NCBI GenBank assembly: GCA_022647575.1
Contig: JALCKY010000001.1
Coordinates: forward strand, 372,001-436,000
Length of the DNA: 64,000 nucleotides
Direction of reading: 5' to 3'
DNA from: Lachnospiraceae bacterium
GTDB lineage: Bacteria > Bacillota > Clostridia > Lachnospirales > Lachnospiraceae
Within the stretch, counting starts at the first letter, position 1, and the number at the start of each line of letters is the position of its first letter. Positions 33,803 through 43,717 of this stretch are shown here, piece by piece. Made by a program: the position numbers and the translations under genes. The notes under the pieces were generated by a model, which ran no database searches, was not told the DNA's origin, and was given only the letters and a program-made list of their open reading frames with translations.

Positions 33803-36056
33803 TCTTCTTCCTCCTGATGCGCCCCATGATCAGCAGCAGCACGAAAACAGCTGCTCCGGTGAAAGAGATCAGTGCTCCCTTTTTAAAACACGGACAGCTG
33901 TAACGGTAAGTCACCGTATGGCTGCCGGCTTTCAGCTGTACACCGAGAAAGCCTTTCTCCGTAAGGACTGCCGGCGTTTCCTGCCCGTCCACTTCAACCG
34001 TCCATCCCAGTTCATAGGGGATCGCCGTAAAGAGAAGTCCGTCTTTTGATACATTCACGGATGCCGACACGAAATCACTTTTCCCCGTATCGGAAATTTC
34101 AATTTCTGCATCCGTATCTCTCTTTTCATATTCAACTTCCGCGCCGACATCGATTTCGGAATAATCGCCTTCATCGTAGAAGCTGGAGATATTTTTCACG
34201 CTTGTGCTTTTGAAGACCGTGTAGTCCCCGAAATGGGCATACGGCTCATAGCCGGGCAGGTTCTGGTTGTCCCGCTTCGCGATGATGTATTTGATTCCGA
34301 CCAGCTGTGCCTGATCCGTGTCCCGGGATCCCAGGGAAAAATTCAGATGATTCTGGTCATGATAACTGAGCGATGACCAGTAGGTGTCAACATAGGCACG
34401 CGTGAAGCTGTTCATGGTTGAATTGTATGTGCTGACGGGATGATAGTCCTGAACCAGGGAATCCATGCAGGAAGTCGCGCCGAAGGTCTTCTCGATCCTG
34501 TAATACTGCGTATCCGTCATTTTCAGATATTCCAGCGCCTGCTCGATATCGGAGGAGTACATGCTCTCGGTATAGCGGTCGCCGGTTTTATTGATCGTGT
34601 TCCTGCTGAAGAAAGACATATAAGTATCGCTCCAGACATTGACAGCCAGTCCGGCTGCCAGAACGATCAGCATGAAGCGGCGCACTTTTTCCGCCTTTGC
34701 ATACCGGAAAAACAGCAGGGCTGCACACATCAGCACGCCGGATGCCGAAAGAAGCAGGATGCCTTTCTTGGAATTCGAATAATCGCCTAAAATCGCCGTC
34801 CGGTAAAATACAAAGATGAGAAGTGCTGAAACCGCAAGAGCTGCCGGATTCATTTTCCTCTCCGTCACGATCCGGTGCAGCGTAAATCCGGACACCAGCA
34901 GGAAATAAGGCATATAGAGGAACGTGTACCTTGAGAAAGGAGCGGTGCCGCCGTTCATCAGGATTCCGGGTTCCATGAACAGAAGACCGGCCGCAGATGC
35001 AGCCGCCACCGCATAATGGATGACCTTGTTCTTCCGTGAAGTCTTCATCGAAGGAATCAGGAAAAGATACTGGAGAAAAAGAATTCCAAAAAGCATGGAG
35101 AAGAAAAGCTGCGGAGATTCATAATAATTCAGGTACCCGCCGAAGGCCGTGATTCCCTGGCTCGCACTTGAAAACAGACGCATGAAAAGCGTCTTGTAAT
35201 AAGACGTTGCATAAAAGCTTCCGAAATACAGGAGCCGCCCGATCAGGCTGTAGGAAGAGTAAAGCCTGGACGAGACGCGGATTGCCTGATAGGACGGCCA
35301 GAGATTGATGAATCCCATCATCAGGCCGAGGACCATGGGCCAGGCACAGGCCAGCACGCTCCGGAACCAGCTCACGAATTTCCCGTTCCGCATCAGGCAG
35401 CGCACCATCACATAGACAGCGCAGATGATCAGCGACATATAGGAAAGGTACATGCTGTCCAAAGCACAGATGCAGGTCATGACCGTCAGGGCAGGCCATC
35501 TGCGCGGGTCACGGATCCGCCGCTCAATCGTCCAGAGGAGCAGCGGCAGGATGAGACAGATCGCACCGAACTGATAATGCTGTCCCCAGACGATCAGAAA
35601 ACCGTTGAAGGCATACATGAACGAGGCAGCCGCCTTGGCTTTTTCATCCAGATGGAAAACGGAAAGATACAGGTAGGCGCAGACGGCACTTCCCATGATT
35701 TCGCCGATCAGCACATATACAAGGCAGGGAAGCAGGGCTTCATTTCCGAAAAGGAAACCGATGAGATAAAGAACCATCAGCACCGGATTTGTCAGATTAT
35801 AAAGGAAGAGATTCACGCCGAAGCCGTTGTTGGCATCCCAGAGCGAAAAATCTCCTCTCCTCAGTTTTCCGATAACGGAAGCATACTGCGAAAGGTACTG
35901 CTGAAGCGTGTCGTTGCCGACGTCACGGAAGGCCAGATACCGGTTTCCGAAAATATACGGATAAAAAGCCGCAACACAGACTGCTCCTGCCGCAATCAGC
36001 AGGAACAGAATGGTTTTCTTATTGACCTGTGTCAGTACCTTTGGGGCGGTTTCCAT
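33780..36056 (-). CDS. YfhO family membrane glycosyltransferase-like protein
   Basis: A 758-residue polytopic protein: about 12 hydrophobic helices, then an extracytoplasmic beta-rich domain (about 515-720), a last helix and a basic tail. The first loop carries FRDVGNDTLQQY and GDFSLWDANNGFG, the acidic signature of YfhO proteins. Family knowledge: B. subtilis YfhO and relatives transfer a sugar from an undecaprenyl-phosphate carrier, loaded by a GtrB/CsbB-type enzyme, onto a surface polymer. It lies inside the rhamnan operon, sharing one base with the rfbD stop, so side-chain decoration of that polymer is the likely role. Confidence 0.85.
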   Translation of the reverse strand: METAPKVLTQVNKKTILFLLIAAGAVCVAAFYPYIFGNRYLAFRDVGNDTLQQYLSQYASVIGKLRRGDFSLWDANNGFGVNLFLYNLTNPVLMVLYLIGFLFGNEALLPCLVYVLIGEIMGSAVCAYLYLSVFHLDEKAKAAASFMYAFNGFLIVWGQHYQFGAICLILPLLLWTIERRIRDPRRWPALTVMTCICALDSMYLSYMSLIICAVYVMVRCLMRNGKFVSWFRSVLACAWPMVLGLMMGFINLWPSYQAIRVSSRLYSSYSLIGRLLYFGSFYATSYYKTLFMRLFSSASQGITAFGGYLNYYESPQLFFSMLFGILFLQYLFLIPSMKTSRKNKVIHYAVAAASAAGLLFMEPGILMNGGTAPFSRYTFLYMPYFLLVSGFTLHRIVTERKMNPAALAVSALLIFVFYRTAILGDYSNSKKGILLLSASGVLMCAALLFFRYAKAEKVRRFMLIVLAAGLAVNVWSDTYMSFFSRNTINKTGDRYTESMYSSDIEQALEYLKMTDTQYYRIEKTFGATSCMDSLVQDYHPVSTYNSTMNSFTRAYVDTYWSSLSYHDQNHLNFSLGSRDTDQAQLVGIKYIIAKRDNQNLPGYEPYAHFGDYTVFKSTSVKNISSFYDEGDYSEIDVGAEVEYEKRDTDAEIEISDTGKSDFVSASVNVSKDGLLFTAIPYELGWTVEVDGQETPAVLTEKGFLGVQLKAGSHTVTYRYSCPCFKKGALISFTGAAVFVLLLIMGRIRRKKIERNAAL

Positions 36057-36973
36057 CAGCAGCTTCCCGTATCCTTCAGGATCTTCACGTACCTTCTGAG
36101 GGCATCCTGCCAGGTCGGCAGAGGCTCGAACCCTTCCTTACGGATTTTGGAGCGGTCCATCCGGCTGTTATACGGCCTTTTTGCCGCCGCGCCGTATTCA
36201 GCGGAAGTCACCGGAATCACGGTCATGTTCGTAAGACCGGCCTCCTTGAAAATCGCGCAGGCGAAATCATACCAGGAAATGTATTCCCCTTCATTCGTGA
36301 CATGATAGATGCCGTAACGGTCTGTCTGAATCATATCGACGACCAGGCGGGCCAGGTCATAGGTATACGTCGGTGTTCCGATCTGATCGCTGACCACCTT
36401 CAGGGTGTCATGCGTTTTGGATAGATTCAGCATCGTACGGATGAAATTCTTGCCGTTCACGCCGAAGACCCAGGCGATGCGGAGAATGAAATATTTCTCC
36501 AGATTATCCATGACCGCTGTCTCACCCTCGGCCTTCGTCTGCCCGTAGACATCGAGCGGATCCCGTCTGTCGTCCGGTTCCCAGGGCCGCGTTCCGTTTC
36601 CGTCAAAGACATAGTCCGTCGAAAAATACATCATCGGGATATCCAGGGATTTGCACATTCCTGCAATATTTGCCGTTCCTCCGGCATTGATTTTCCGGAC
36701 GAGTTCCTCGCACTCCTCTGCCTTGTCAACCGCAGTCCAGGCTGCGCAGTGGATGACCGCATCCACGCCGGCTTCGGAAATCGTCTTCTTCACGGCTTCT
36801 TCATCCGTGATGTCCATCGAGACATAAGGCATGCGCGTTACGGCGCTTCCGTCTGCCGCACCGCTGTACTGAGGAGCCAGATCGCTCCCGATTCCTTCCA
36901 TTCCGCGCCTGTCGAGCTCATTCATCACATCGTGTCCGAGCTGTCCTGCCACACCCGTTACCAATATCTTCAT
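36056..36973 (-). CDS. rfbD: dTDP-4-dehydrorhamnose reductase
   Basis: A 305-residue SDR enzyme, the last step of dTDP-L-rhamnose synthesis. The NAD(P)H loop is GVAGQLG at the N-terminus. STDYVFDG and the catalytic YGQTK (Tyr-x-x-x-Lys) follow. Length fits RfbD/RmlD. The other three rhamnose genes (rfbA, rfbB, rfbC) are 13 to 16 kb away at the head of the same operon, so the pathway is split but complete. Confidence 0.96.
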   Translation of the reverse strand: MKILVTGVAGQLGHDVMNELDRRGMEGIGSDLAPQYSGAADGSAVTRMPYVSMDITDEEAVKKTISEAGVDAVIHCAAWTAVDKAEECEELVRKINAGGTANIAGMCKSLDIPMMYFSTDYVFDGNGTRPWEPDDRRDPLDVYGQTKAEGETAVMDNLEKYFILRIAWVFGVNGKNFIRTMLNLSKTHDTLKVVSDQIGTPTYTYDLARLVVDMIQTDRYGIYHVTNEGEYISWYDFACAIFKEAGLTNMTVIPVTSAEYGAAAKRPYNSRMDRSKIRKEGFEPLPTWQDALRRYVKILKDTGSC

Positions 36974-36991
36974 CCTGTTTACCGCCTTTCT

Positions 36992-39420
36992 TCAGTTTCT
37001 TTTCAGTGAAAAATCCTGCGTCACCATCGACAGATTCGGGTTGTAATACGGATCGCCGTCCCTCAGGATCTCCGGCCAGCGTTTCCGGAATTCCGCCATC
37101 TCATTCTGGAACCTTCTTACCTTTTCCGGCGTGTTTTTCCAGGCCGCGGGACCTTGACTCGTAATGATACAGCTCTGCATAAGGATTATAAACGATCAGA
37201 TAGCCGGCCTTCCTGAATTTCATGCACAGATCGATGTCATTGAAGGCAACAGCCAGCTTCTCCGTAAATCCTCCGACCTCGTTAAAAGCTTTCCTCTTCA
37301 CCATCATGCACGCTGCCGTCACGGCACTGTAATCCTGCTGGCAGATCACCCTGTGCATATAGCCGGTCTCTCCGCGTTTCTGATTGACAAATGCGTGCCC
37401 GGCGATGCCGCCCCATCCGACCACGACTCCGGCATGCTGAATCGTATCGTCCTCATAGTACAGCCGGGCTCCTGCTGCCGCCGTATCCGGCCTCATCGCA
37501 TATCCCAGCAGCTGTTCCATCACATCCGGGGAAATGAATTCCGTATCGTTGTTCAGAAGAAACAGGTATTCGCCGTCCGCCTTCTGCGCCCCGAAATTAT
37601 TGATGGCGGAATAGTTGAATCCTCCTTCGTAGCGTTCGATCCGGATGCGATAGACTGTCTGCTTTCAGTTTTTCATAATAGCGGAAAGTCTCCTCTTCCG
37701 TGCTGTTGTTCTCAATAATCACAATATCATAATCCGGATACTTCGATTTCTCCCGGATCGAGTTCAGGCAGCGTTCAAGTTCCCGGACATGATCTTTATT
37801 CGGAATTAAAATACTGACCTTCGGCTGCTCCTTCCAGTGCCAGCTGGTCACGTAGATGCCCGGGTACTCTCCTTTTTCAACCGTCGCCGGCAGGCCCAGC
37901 CTTTGGTAATGCGCCTCGACTGCCCTTTTCCCGGCATCGAAGGCATAGCTCTTGCTTTCCGGATTCGCTGCCGTCGATCCTTCAAAGAATCTCCAGTGGT
38001 ACAGGATCTTCGGGATATGACGGATCTTGTCCGTCTGCTCAGTGCACCTGAGGATAAAATCATAATCCTGCGCGCCGTCATAAGCGGGATCAAGTTTTCC
38101 GACCCGGTCGATCAGCGTTTTCTTCACTGCAAGCAGATGGCAGATGTAATTGACCGAAGTCAGAAGATCCGGATCGAAATCCGGCTTAAGGTTCGGCTGC
38201 ATGTATTTATCGCCGGTCCCGATCTTATCCTCATCTGAATACATCAGTTCCGTATCCGGATAAAGATTCAGCGTACGGACGAGTTCATAAAGCGCATTCG
38301 GCGTCAGCAGGTCGTCATGGTCCGCAAACACGATCAGGCTGCCCTTCGCGGCATCGACAGCCGCGTTTGTATTCTCCGCGATGTGCAGCTGCTTTTCATT
38401 TTTCAGCACGCGGATCCTGGGTTCTTCCGCTGCAAGGCGTTCCAGGAGAGGGGTAAGGGGCGAATCCGCTCCTGATCCGTCAGACAGGATCAGCTCCCAT
38501 TTTCCATAGGACTGGGCTTTCACCGATTCCGTCAGTTCCGTCAGGAATTTTTCCGGCGTCTTGTAGAGCGGCACGACGATGCTGATGAAAGGCTCATCCT
38601 CGAATTTCTCCGCCCTCTGCTTTGCCAGAAGATGCTCCGACGGAAGATGCTTCCTGATCCATTCCGCATAGATGACCGGCTTCATCGCCGGGTTGAAAGC
38701 TTTATCGTAGGTTTTCCTGACCAGTGCGGAAAACCCGTTGTATTTCAGATAGCGGGTTCCTTTCCGGAGAAGGCGCGAAGCTTTTTCCGTCTTCACGGAA
38801 ACCGTATCCGTCCTGTATTCACGGATGCATTTTCCCTTTCCCGCACGGAAAAGGACATAGATTTTTTTCTCCGGTACCGGCCGGATCTCGATATTGAATC
38901 CGGAATTCACATCAACCGGATATTCGTCAAAGAGGCTGACAACGTCCACCCTTTTATATCTTTCGACCGTACAGTCAAGCTTCTTCTTTCCCGCATCCAG
39001 CACGGCGATTTCCACCGGCTCCTTCGCCGCCGCCCAGCCCTGCAGACGGAGAAGCCCGTCTTTGGGGATTACGCTGAAGTCATCGATGAAAACCTTGATA
39101 TCCTGCATCTTTTCAGCCAGTTCCGCGGTGGAGATCTCAAAGCAGAGCCTTCTGCTCCCGTTCTCCCGGCAGGCATAGATTTTCAGGATCCGATGGGAAG
39201 CAATATCTTCCGGTATTTCAAAACAGGCGCGCGCTTCGGAACCTCCGAACCGCTCGTCCACGTTTTCGGTCATTTTCTCCAGACGCAGCGGAAAGGGCTG
39301 TCCGTCGAGGGCAGCCGTCAGTTCCGTACGGGGAGCAATCCATCCCAGCAGGAAATACTGATTTTTTTCGGTCAGTGAAAAACGGTCGTTTTTCACCAGA
39401 AATCCGTTATTGACCATCAT
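36992..39420 (-). pseudogene. Tandem-domain GT2 glycosyltransferase with extra N-terminal domain, broken by two frameshifts
   Basis: After removing two extra bases this would be an 808-residue protein. Residues 1-215 are a beta-rich N-terminal region unlike its neighbours. Two GT-A domains follow: first SIVVPLYKTPE, DHDD, GAQDYDFILR; second SILIPNKDH, IENNSTEEE, then LNNDTE and FNDIDLC in the second frame; it ends GDPYYNPNLS. Break one is near 37653-37660 after the codons for YYEKLKAD. Break two is in a five-base A run (T run on plus strand) at 37134-37138 after SRGLE. Both are single extra bases. ATG 39420 was chosen because it is the first start within reach of the upstream gene's end, which it overlaps by 14 bases. 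Confidence 0.85.
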
Positions 39421-41740
39421 GTTCCGTTTTTTCCCCGTCTGCGTCAAAATTCGTGTAATTCGGAGGGATCGTCCCCTTCAGGATATAGCCGGATGTCATA
39501 TAGTCCAGATTCGGGTTGAAGTACGGATCGCCGTCGCGGTAGATATCCGGCCAGCGCTCCCTCAGGATGGCTGCCTCGTTCATCTGCCGTTCATGCTTAG
39601 CGGCATCCGCTTCCGCTTTGTCTGAGCCTCTCGAAAGCGATTCATAATGGGTCAGCACAGCCCAGGCATCGTATACGACAAGAAGTCCTTTTGCCCGTAC
39701 CTTCAGGCAGAAATCAACATCGTTATAGGCAACGGCCAGCTTCTCTTCAAAACCTCCGGCCTCGTCGAATACTTTCCGGCTCGTCATCAGGCAGGCACCC
39801 GTGACGGCGCTGACATCCTGCGTCTTGAAGACCCTTCCGAAATAGCCTCCGGAATTCTTTTTTTCATACAGACAGATGTGTCCGGCAATTCCGCCGATTC
39901 CGACGACGATGCCGCAGTGCTGCAGGCGCCCGTCCGGATAGTAGAGGCGTACGCCGCAGATGCCGACATCTTTCCTCTGGCAGTAGCCCAGCATTTCCTC
40001 GATCCAGCGTTCTGTCACGACTTCCACATCGTTGTTCAGGAAAAGCAGATATTCGCCCTTCGACTGCGTCACGCCGAAATTGTTGATGGCCGAATAATTG
40101 AAAGGCCTGTCCCATTTCACGACCCGTACATTCGGATGGGCTTTCTGCAGTTCCTCATAATAGGCAAAGGTTTTCTCTTCGGTGCTTCCGTTCTCCACGA
40201 TCAGAATTTCAAAATTCCGGTAAGTTGATTTCGTGAAAATGGAATCCACCGCCCGTTTCAGGGAATCCGACTGATCCCGGTTCGGTATGATAATGGAAAC
40301 GAGCGGGTTCCCCTGGATCCGGTAAACCGAACGGTAGCTGCCGATATCTTCGGCAAGAGACGCCTCGGCCGGAATTCCCACCCGGTCATAGTGGGCCTGG
40401 ATGGCCTTCCGTCCGTTGTCATAGGCATACATCTTTGATTCCGGGTTTCCGGAAGTCGAAGAATCATGCGATCTCCAGTGGTACAGGAAACGGGGAATAT
40501 GGCAGATCTTCCGGGCCTTTTCACAGCAGCGCAGGATCAGATCATAGTCCTGGGCTCCGTCGAATTCACTTCTCTCCCCGCCGACTTCATCGAGAATGGT
40601 TTTTCTTACGCAGAAGATATGCGTAATGTAATTGTTGCTGCGGAGCAGGTCCGGATTGAAATCCGGTTTGAAATTCGGGCTGTAGTATACCCCCTCTGTC
40701 AGCATGATCTTGTCTTCGTCCGTATAAAGGGCATCGATTTCCGGATCTTTATTCAGTGCGGAGACAATTTCATAAAGGGCATCCGGTTCGATCGTATCGT
40801 CATGATCGCACAGCATGATGAATTCCCCGTGTGCCATTCCGACAGCCGCATTCGTATTTTCGGAAATGCCTTTGTTCTCCGAAAGCCTCTGATAAAGGAT
40901 CCGCGGGTCGGAAGCGTATTTTTCACGGATGCGGTTTTCCGCTGCATCCCCGGTGCTGCCGTCCGCAAGACACACTTCAAAGTTTCCGTAAGTCTGCGCC
41001 AGGATGCTGTCCAGAAGCTCATCCAAAAACTTGACCGGCGTATTGTAAAGCGGGATGACAATGCTGATTTTGCAGGACCGGTCGAACTTCGTCTTTCGCT
41101 GTGCTTCCAGCTCTTCCGAAGTCGCCAGATGGTCATGAAGCCAGTCGTTATAGCCTCCGCTGTCAATGGCATAGACCGGATGGGCATTCTGATCGATATA
41201 ATTCCTGCGCTCTTTTTCATCCGTAATGACATGCACGTGCATCGCATAGTATCCGAATTCATTCATGAATTCGACCGAAAGGTCCTCGTGCCGGAAAAGG
41301 GATACCGGAACCTTGACGGTAAAGCCCGTGCAGGTATCCGGCTGAATCTTCAGAAGATCATTCACGTCGCTCCGCGGATAACGGATCAGGGAGGAAGGTT
41401 CGAGAATACGGCTGCGGTCTCTCAGCAGAATCGGTGTTTCCTCGCCGCTTTGGTCATGAACCCAGCCGCGGACAACGACATCTCCTTTTCGATAGGAAAC
41501 GGAATCGATATTGGCAAGGATGCCTTCCGGAGAAGTGCCCGTCTGCGGGCGCAGCTGTTCAAACGGATCTCCCGATCCGCGCATCCGGCCGTATTTCCTT
41601 GCAACGAGCATGGGCTTTGCAGACTCAACGGCGGCAATCCTGCGCTGGAGTCCGATTGCGGCCTCCCTGGCTTTGCGGTAGCGTTCCTGAAGCCTGTCAT
41701 ACTCTTCTTTCAGTTCCTGGTATTCCGTTTTTTCAGACAT
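39407..41740 (-). CDS. Tandem-domain GT2 glycosyltransferase with N-terminal coiled coil
   Basis: A 777-residue protein. Residues 1-42 form a heptad-like charged helix, probably a coiled coil. Residues 60-200 are a beta-rich region, then come two GT-A domains: SIVIPLYNTPV, DHDD and GAQDYDLILR in the first, SIIIPNRDQ, VENGSTEE, LNNDVEV and YNDVDFC in the second. It ends GDPYFNPNLD like its paralogues. It follows the kinase-like/coiled-coil gene by 7 bases. The adjacent coiled coils could be an interaction surface between polymerase and terminator, as WbdA and WbdD interact in E. coli; that is inference. Confidence 0.87.
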   Translation of the reverse strand: MSEKTEYQELKEEYDRLQERYRKAREAAIGLQRRIAAVESAKPMLVARKYGRMRGSGDPFEQLRPQTGTSPEGILANIDSVSYRKGDVVVRGWVHDQSGEETPILLRDRSRILEPSSLIRYPRSDVNDLLKIQPDTCTGFTVKVPVSLFRHEDLSVEFMNEFGYYAMHVHVITDEKERRNYIDQNAHPVYAIDSGGYNDWLHDHLATSEELEAQRKTKFDRSCKISIVIPLYNTPVKFLDELLDSILAQTYGNFEVCLADGSTGDAAENRIREKYASDPRILYQRLSENKGISENTNAAVGMAHGEFIMLCDHDDTIEPDALYEIVSALNKDPEIDALYTDEDKIMLTEGVYYSPNFKPDFNPDLLRSNNYITHIFCVRKTILDEVGGERSEFDGAQDYDLILRCCEKARKICHIPRFLYHWRSHDSSTSGNPESKMYAYDNGRKAIQAHYDRVGIPAEASLAEDIGSYRSVYRIQGNPLVSIIIPNRDQSDSLKRAVDSIFTKSTYRNFEILIVENGSTEEKTFAYYEELQKAHPNVRVVKWDRPFNYSAINNFGVTQSKGEYLLFLNNDVEVVTERWIEEMLGYCQRKDVGICGVRLYYPDGRLQHCGIVVGIGGIAGHICLYEKKNSGGYFGRVFKTQDVSAVTGACLMTSRKVFDEAGGFEEKLAVAYNDVDFCLKVRAKGLLVVYDAWAVLTHYESLSRGSDKAEADAAKHERQMNEAAILRERWPDIYRDGDPYFNPNLDYMTSGYILKGTIPPNYTNFDADGEKTEHDGQ

Positions 41741-41747
41741 CTGTATG

Positions 41748-42788
41748 CTATTGATTCCTTCCGAGTACTTTCCTTACTTTGTTGACAGCCTTCCAGGACT
41801 TTGTCCCGACCACCAGCTCATATCTCTTTTTCCACAGATTGCGGTCCGCATCCAGTTTCTTATATTCATTGATCAGATTGGCATATTCCTTTTCCGTCTG
41901 ATCGAAGCGGGCGACCTTGGTCTGCATTTCCTCTATGGCCTGGGAACAGGTCCGCCACATTTTCGCTGAAAGCAGAGCAGACTTGCGGACCTCCGTATAT
42001 TGATTCCTGATTTTTTCTGTTTCTTCGATTTCCGCCGAAGCCGACAGATGCGGCTTAAGCAGCGACTGTTTTCCGAGTGCCAGACTGCTGCCGTCGGCTT
42101 CCAGGATGACATGGTTCCAGAAGTGGATGTAGGACGCCTCCAGTTCCCTGATATCCGTCCTGACTCCGAGGTAATCCATGGCAGATGCAATCGGATAGAA
42201 TTCTTCCAGTCCGTCGATATGATAGTAGAGGTCATGCACGCTGTGGTAAATGACCAGGTCCTTCGGCATGCTGAATTTCATGACCCACTCATAATCGATG
42301 AAATAGATATCCGGTCCCCGATAGATGATATTTCCCGCAATGGCATCGAAATTCGCAATCTTAAAGCCTTCCTGTCCTTCATAAACCGCAGCGTCGCCGA
42401 ACCAGTTGAAGAAATCCGCACTCCCTTCGAAAACCGCTTCATTTTCCGGATTGATTGTAAGCAGCCTGCAATGCTCCGTCAGGTTTGCCTCGAACTCATC
42501 CCGGCTTCTCTTTTCAACGGCTTTCCTGTAACGGTCCTCAAGAGTCTCGCCCTCGATGAACTCGAAGTTCAGAACAGGCCCGTCCTGCACGACGGGGCAT
42601 GCCTTGACCGGCGCATATACCCTTTCCAGCACCTCAGGGTTCTGCATGATATCCCTGATGTGGGAAATCCCCTCCGGATAGGCGGCTTCCTTCGTCACGA
42701 CTTTCCTGCCGTCTTCTTCTCCGATTTCCGTTATGACAGAAAAAATACGGTTCCTCTCATCCGAACATTTTATGAAAGACTTTTTCAT
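41748..42788 (-). CDS. Kinase-like protein with C-terminal coiled coil (WbdD kinase-ruler-like)
   Basis: A 346-residue soluble protein. The first 240 residues carry protein-kinase-like fold landmarks: Lys33 on a beta strand (VVTKEA), a hinge LNFEFIEGETL at 73-83, a catalytic-loop-like FDAIAGN (Asp148, Asn153) and FIDYEW (Asp165). Residues about 255-325 are a charged heptad helix. The end (SWKAVNKVRKVLGR) resembles the SWKxTxPLR tail found on chain-length and glycosyltransferase proteins. It starts inside the stop of the methyltransferase gene (ATGA). Methyltransferase, kinase, coiled coil is the domain order of E. coli WbdD, which caps O-antigen with methyl phosphate and measures its length. 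That match is by architecture only. Confidence 0.72.
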   Translation of the reverse strand: MKKSFIKCSDERNRIFSVITEIGEEDGRKVVTKEAAYPEGISHIRDIMQNPEVLERVYAPVKACPVVQDGPVLNFEFIEGETLEDRYRKAVEKRSRDEFEANLTEHCRLLTINPENEAVFEGSADFFNWFGDAAVYEGQEGFKIANFDAIAGNIIYRGPDIYFIDYEWVMKFSMPKDLVIYHSVHDLYYHIDGLEEFYPIASAMDYLGVRTDIRELEASYIHFWNHVILEADGSSLALGKQSLLKPHLSASAEIEETEKIRNQYTEVRKSALLSAKMWRTCSQAIEEMQTKVARFDQTEKEYANLINEYKKLDADRNLWKKRYELVVGTKSWKAVNKVRKVLGRNQ

Positions 42789-43717
42789 TTTGCACTCCTC
42801 TTAGCTTCCACCAGGAATGAATTGGCGAAAATTTCCCTCTCCGCGCTGCCTCTCAGGGATTCCAGTGCCCTGACCTGCGAAAACAGATGCAGGATATCCT
42901 TATCGTAATTGGTATATTCCGAGAACTCCAGATGGGCATCACGGAATGTGCTTTCATCATAGATTGCCGAAGGAAGCTTATAGTCCGGCATCGGATAATA
43001 GAATTTCAGGCTGCCGAAACCGCTCTCGCTGACCAGCTTCTCCAGCTCCGATTTCGAGAACGTCCTGACTTTGTCCTCCTTCGTATAGCCTTCGATTCCC
43101 GCAAACGCCTTCCCGAGATGATCCTCATGATATCCCGAGAAATATTTCATTCCGAGCCTGTTTTCAATGGCAATATAGACCCTGCCGCCCTCTTTCAGAC
43201 AGGAGGCTGCCTTCTTCAGCATTTCATGGTACGGGTCTTCGCCGCCCACATAGTTTTCCGCGTATTCCAGGACGCCGATCAGCATGACGGCATCATATTT
43301 TTCCGTTATCACGATATCTTTGAAATTCCCGACCATGATCCGGATTCCGTCGAGGTCCTTATGCCTCCAGGCATTGATCATCGAACGTCTTTTGGAAAGT
43401 TCGATGCAGTCGACGCTGCCTGCCCTTTTCGCAAAAGCACCCGTCACGGCACCCATTCCGGCTCCGATCTCCAGCACGCTGTCCTTACGGCCGATGTCCA
43501 TCGGAATCGCGATGTTTTCCCTTTGACGGATCAGATGATAAAGGACCGGCCAGGAGGAAAAAATCTCCCTGCTGTGTTCATAATCGGGTGTCGTTTTCAC
43601 GATATCCAGGATTCTGTTTTCTATGTCATCCCCGTCGCTGTAAAGATCCTGTCCGCTGTAATACTGATAATCCAGCGTGACTTTTCCGATCTTCTCCTGC
43701 TTGTTCTGATCCGTCAC
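42785..43717 (-). CDS. Class I SAM-dependent methyltransferase of polysaccharide locus
   Basis: A 310-residue Rossmann methyltransferase. Motif I is VLEIGAGMGA at 81-90, the acidic ribose-binding residue is in DCIELS, and the post-motif LIGVLEY follows. IENRLGMKYFSGYHEDHLG and FAGIEGYTKED mark a subfamily often found in glycan clusters. Long flanking regions suggest a protein- or glycan-sized substrate. It overlaps both neighbours by 4 bases (RgpF upstream, kinase-like downstream). A role in methylating the non-reducing end of the exported polymer, together with the kinase-like protein, is inferred from gene order. Confidence 0.82.
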   Translation of the reverse strand: MTDQNKQEKIGKVTLDYQYYSGQDLYSDGDDIENRILDIVKTTPDYEHSREIFSSWPVLYHLIRQRENIAIPMDIGRKDSVLEIGAGMGAVTGAFAKRAGSVDCIELSKRRSMINAWRHKDLDGIRIMVGNFKDIVITEKYDAVMLIGVLEYAENYVGGEDPYHEMLKKAASCLKEGGRVYIAIENRLGMKYFSGYHEDHLGKAFAGIEGYTKEDKVRTFSKSELEKLVSESGFGSLKFYYPMPDYKLPSAIYDESTFRDAHLEFSEYTNYDKDILHLFSQVRALESLRGSAEREIFANSFLVEAKRSAK

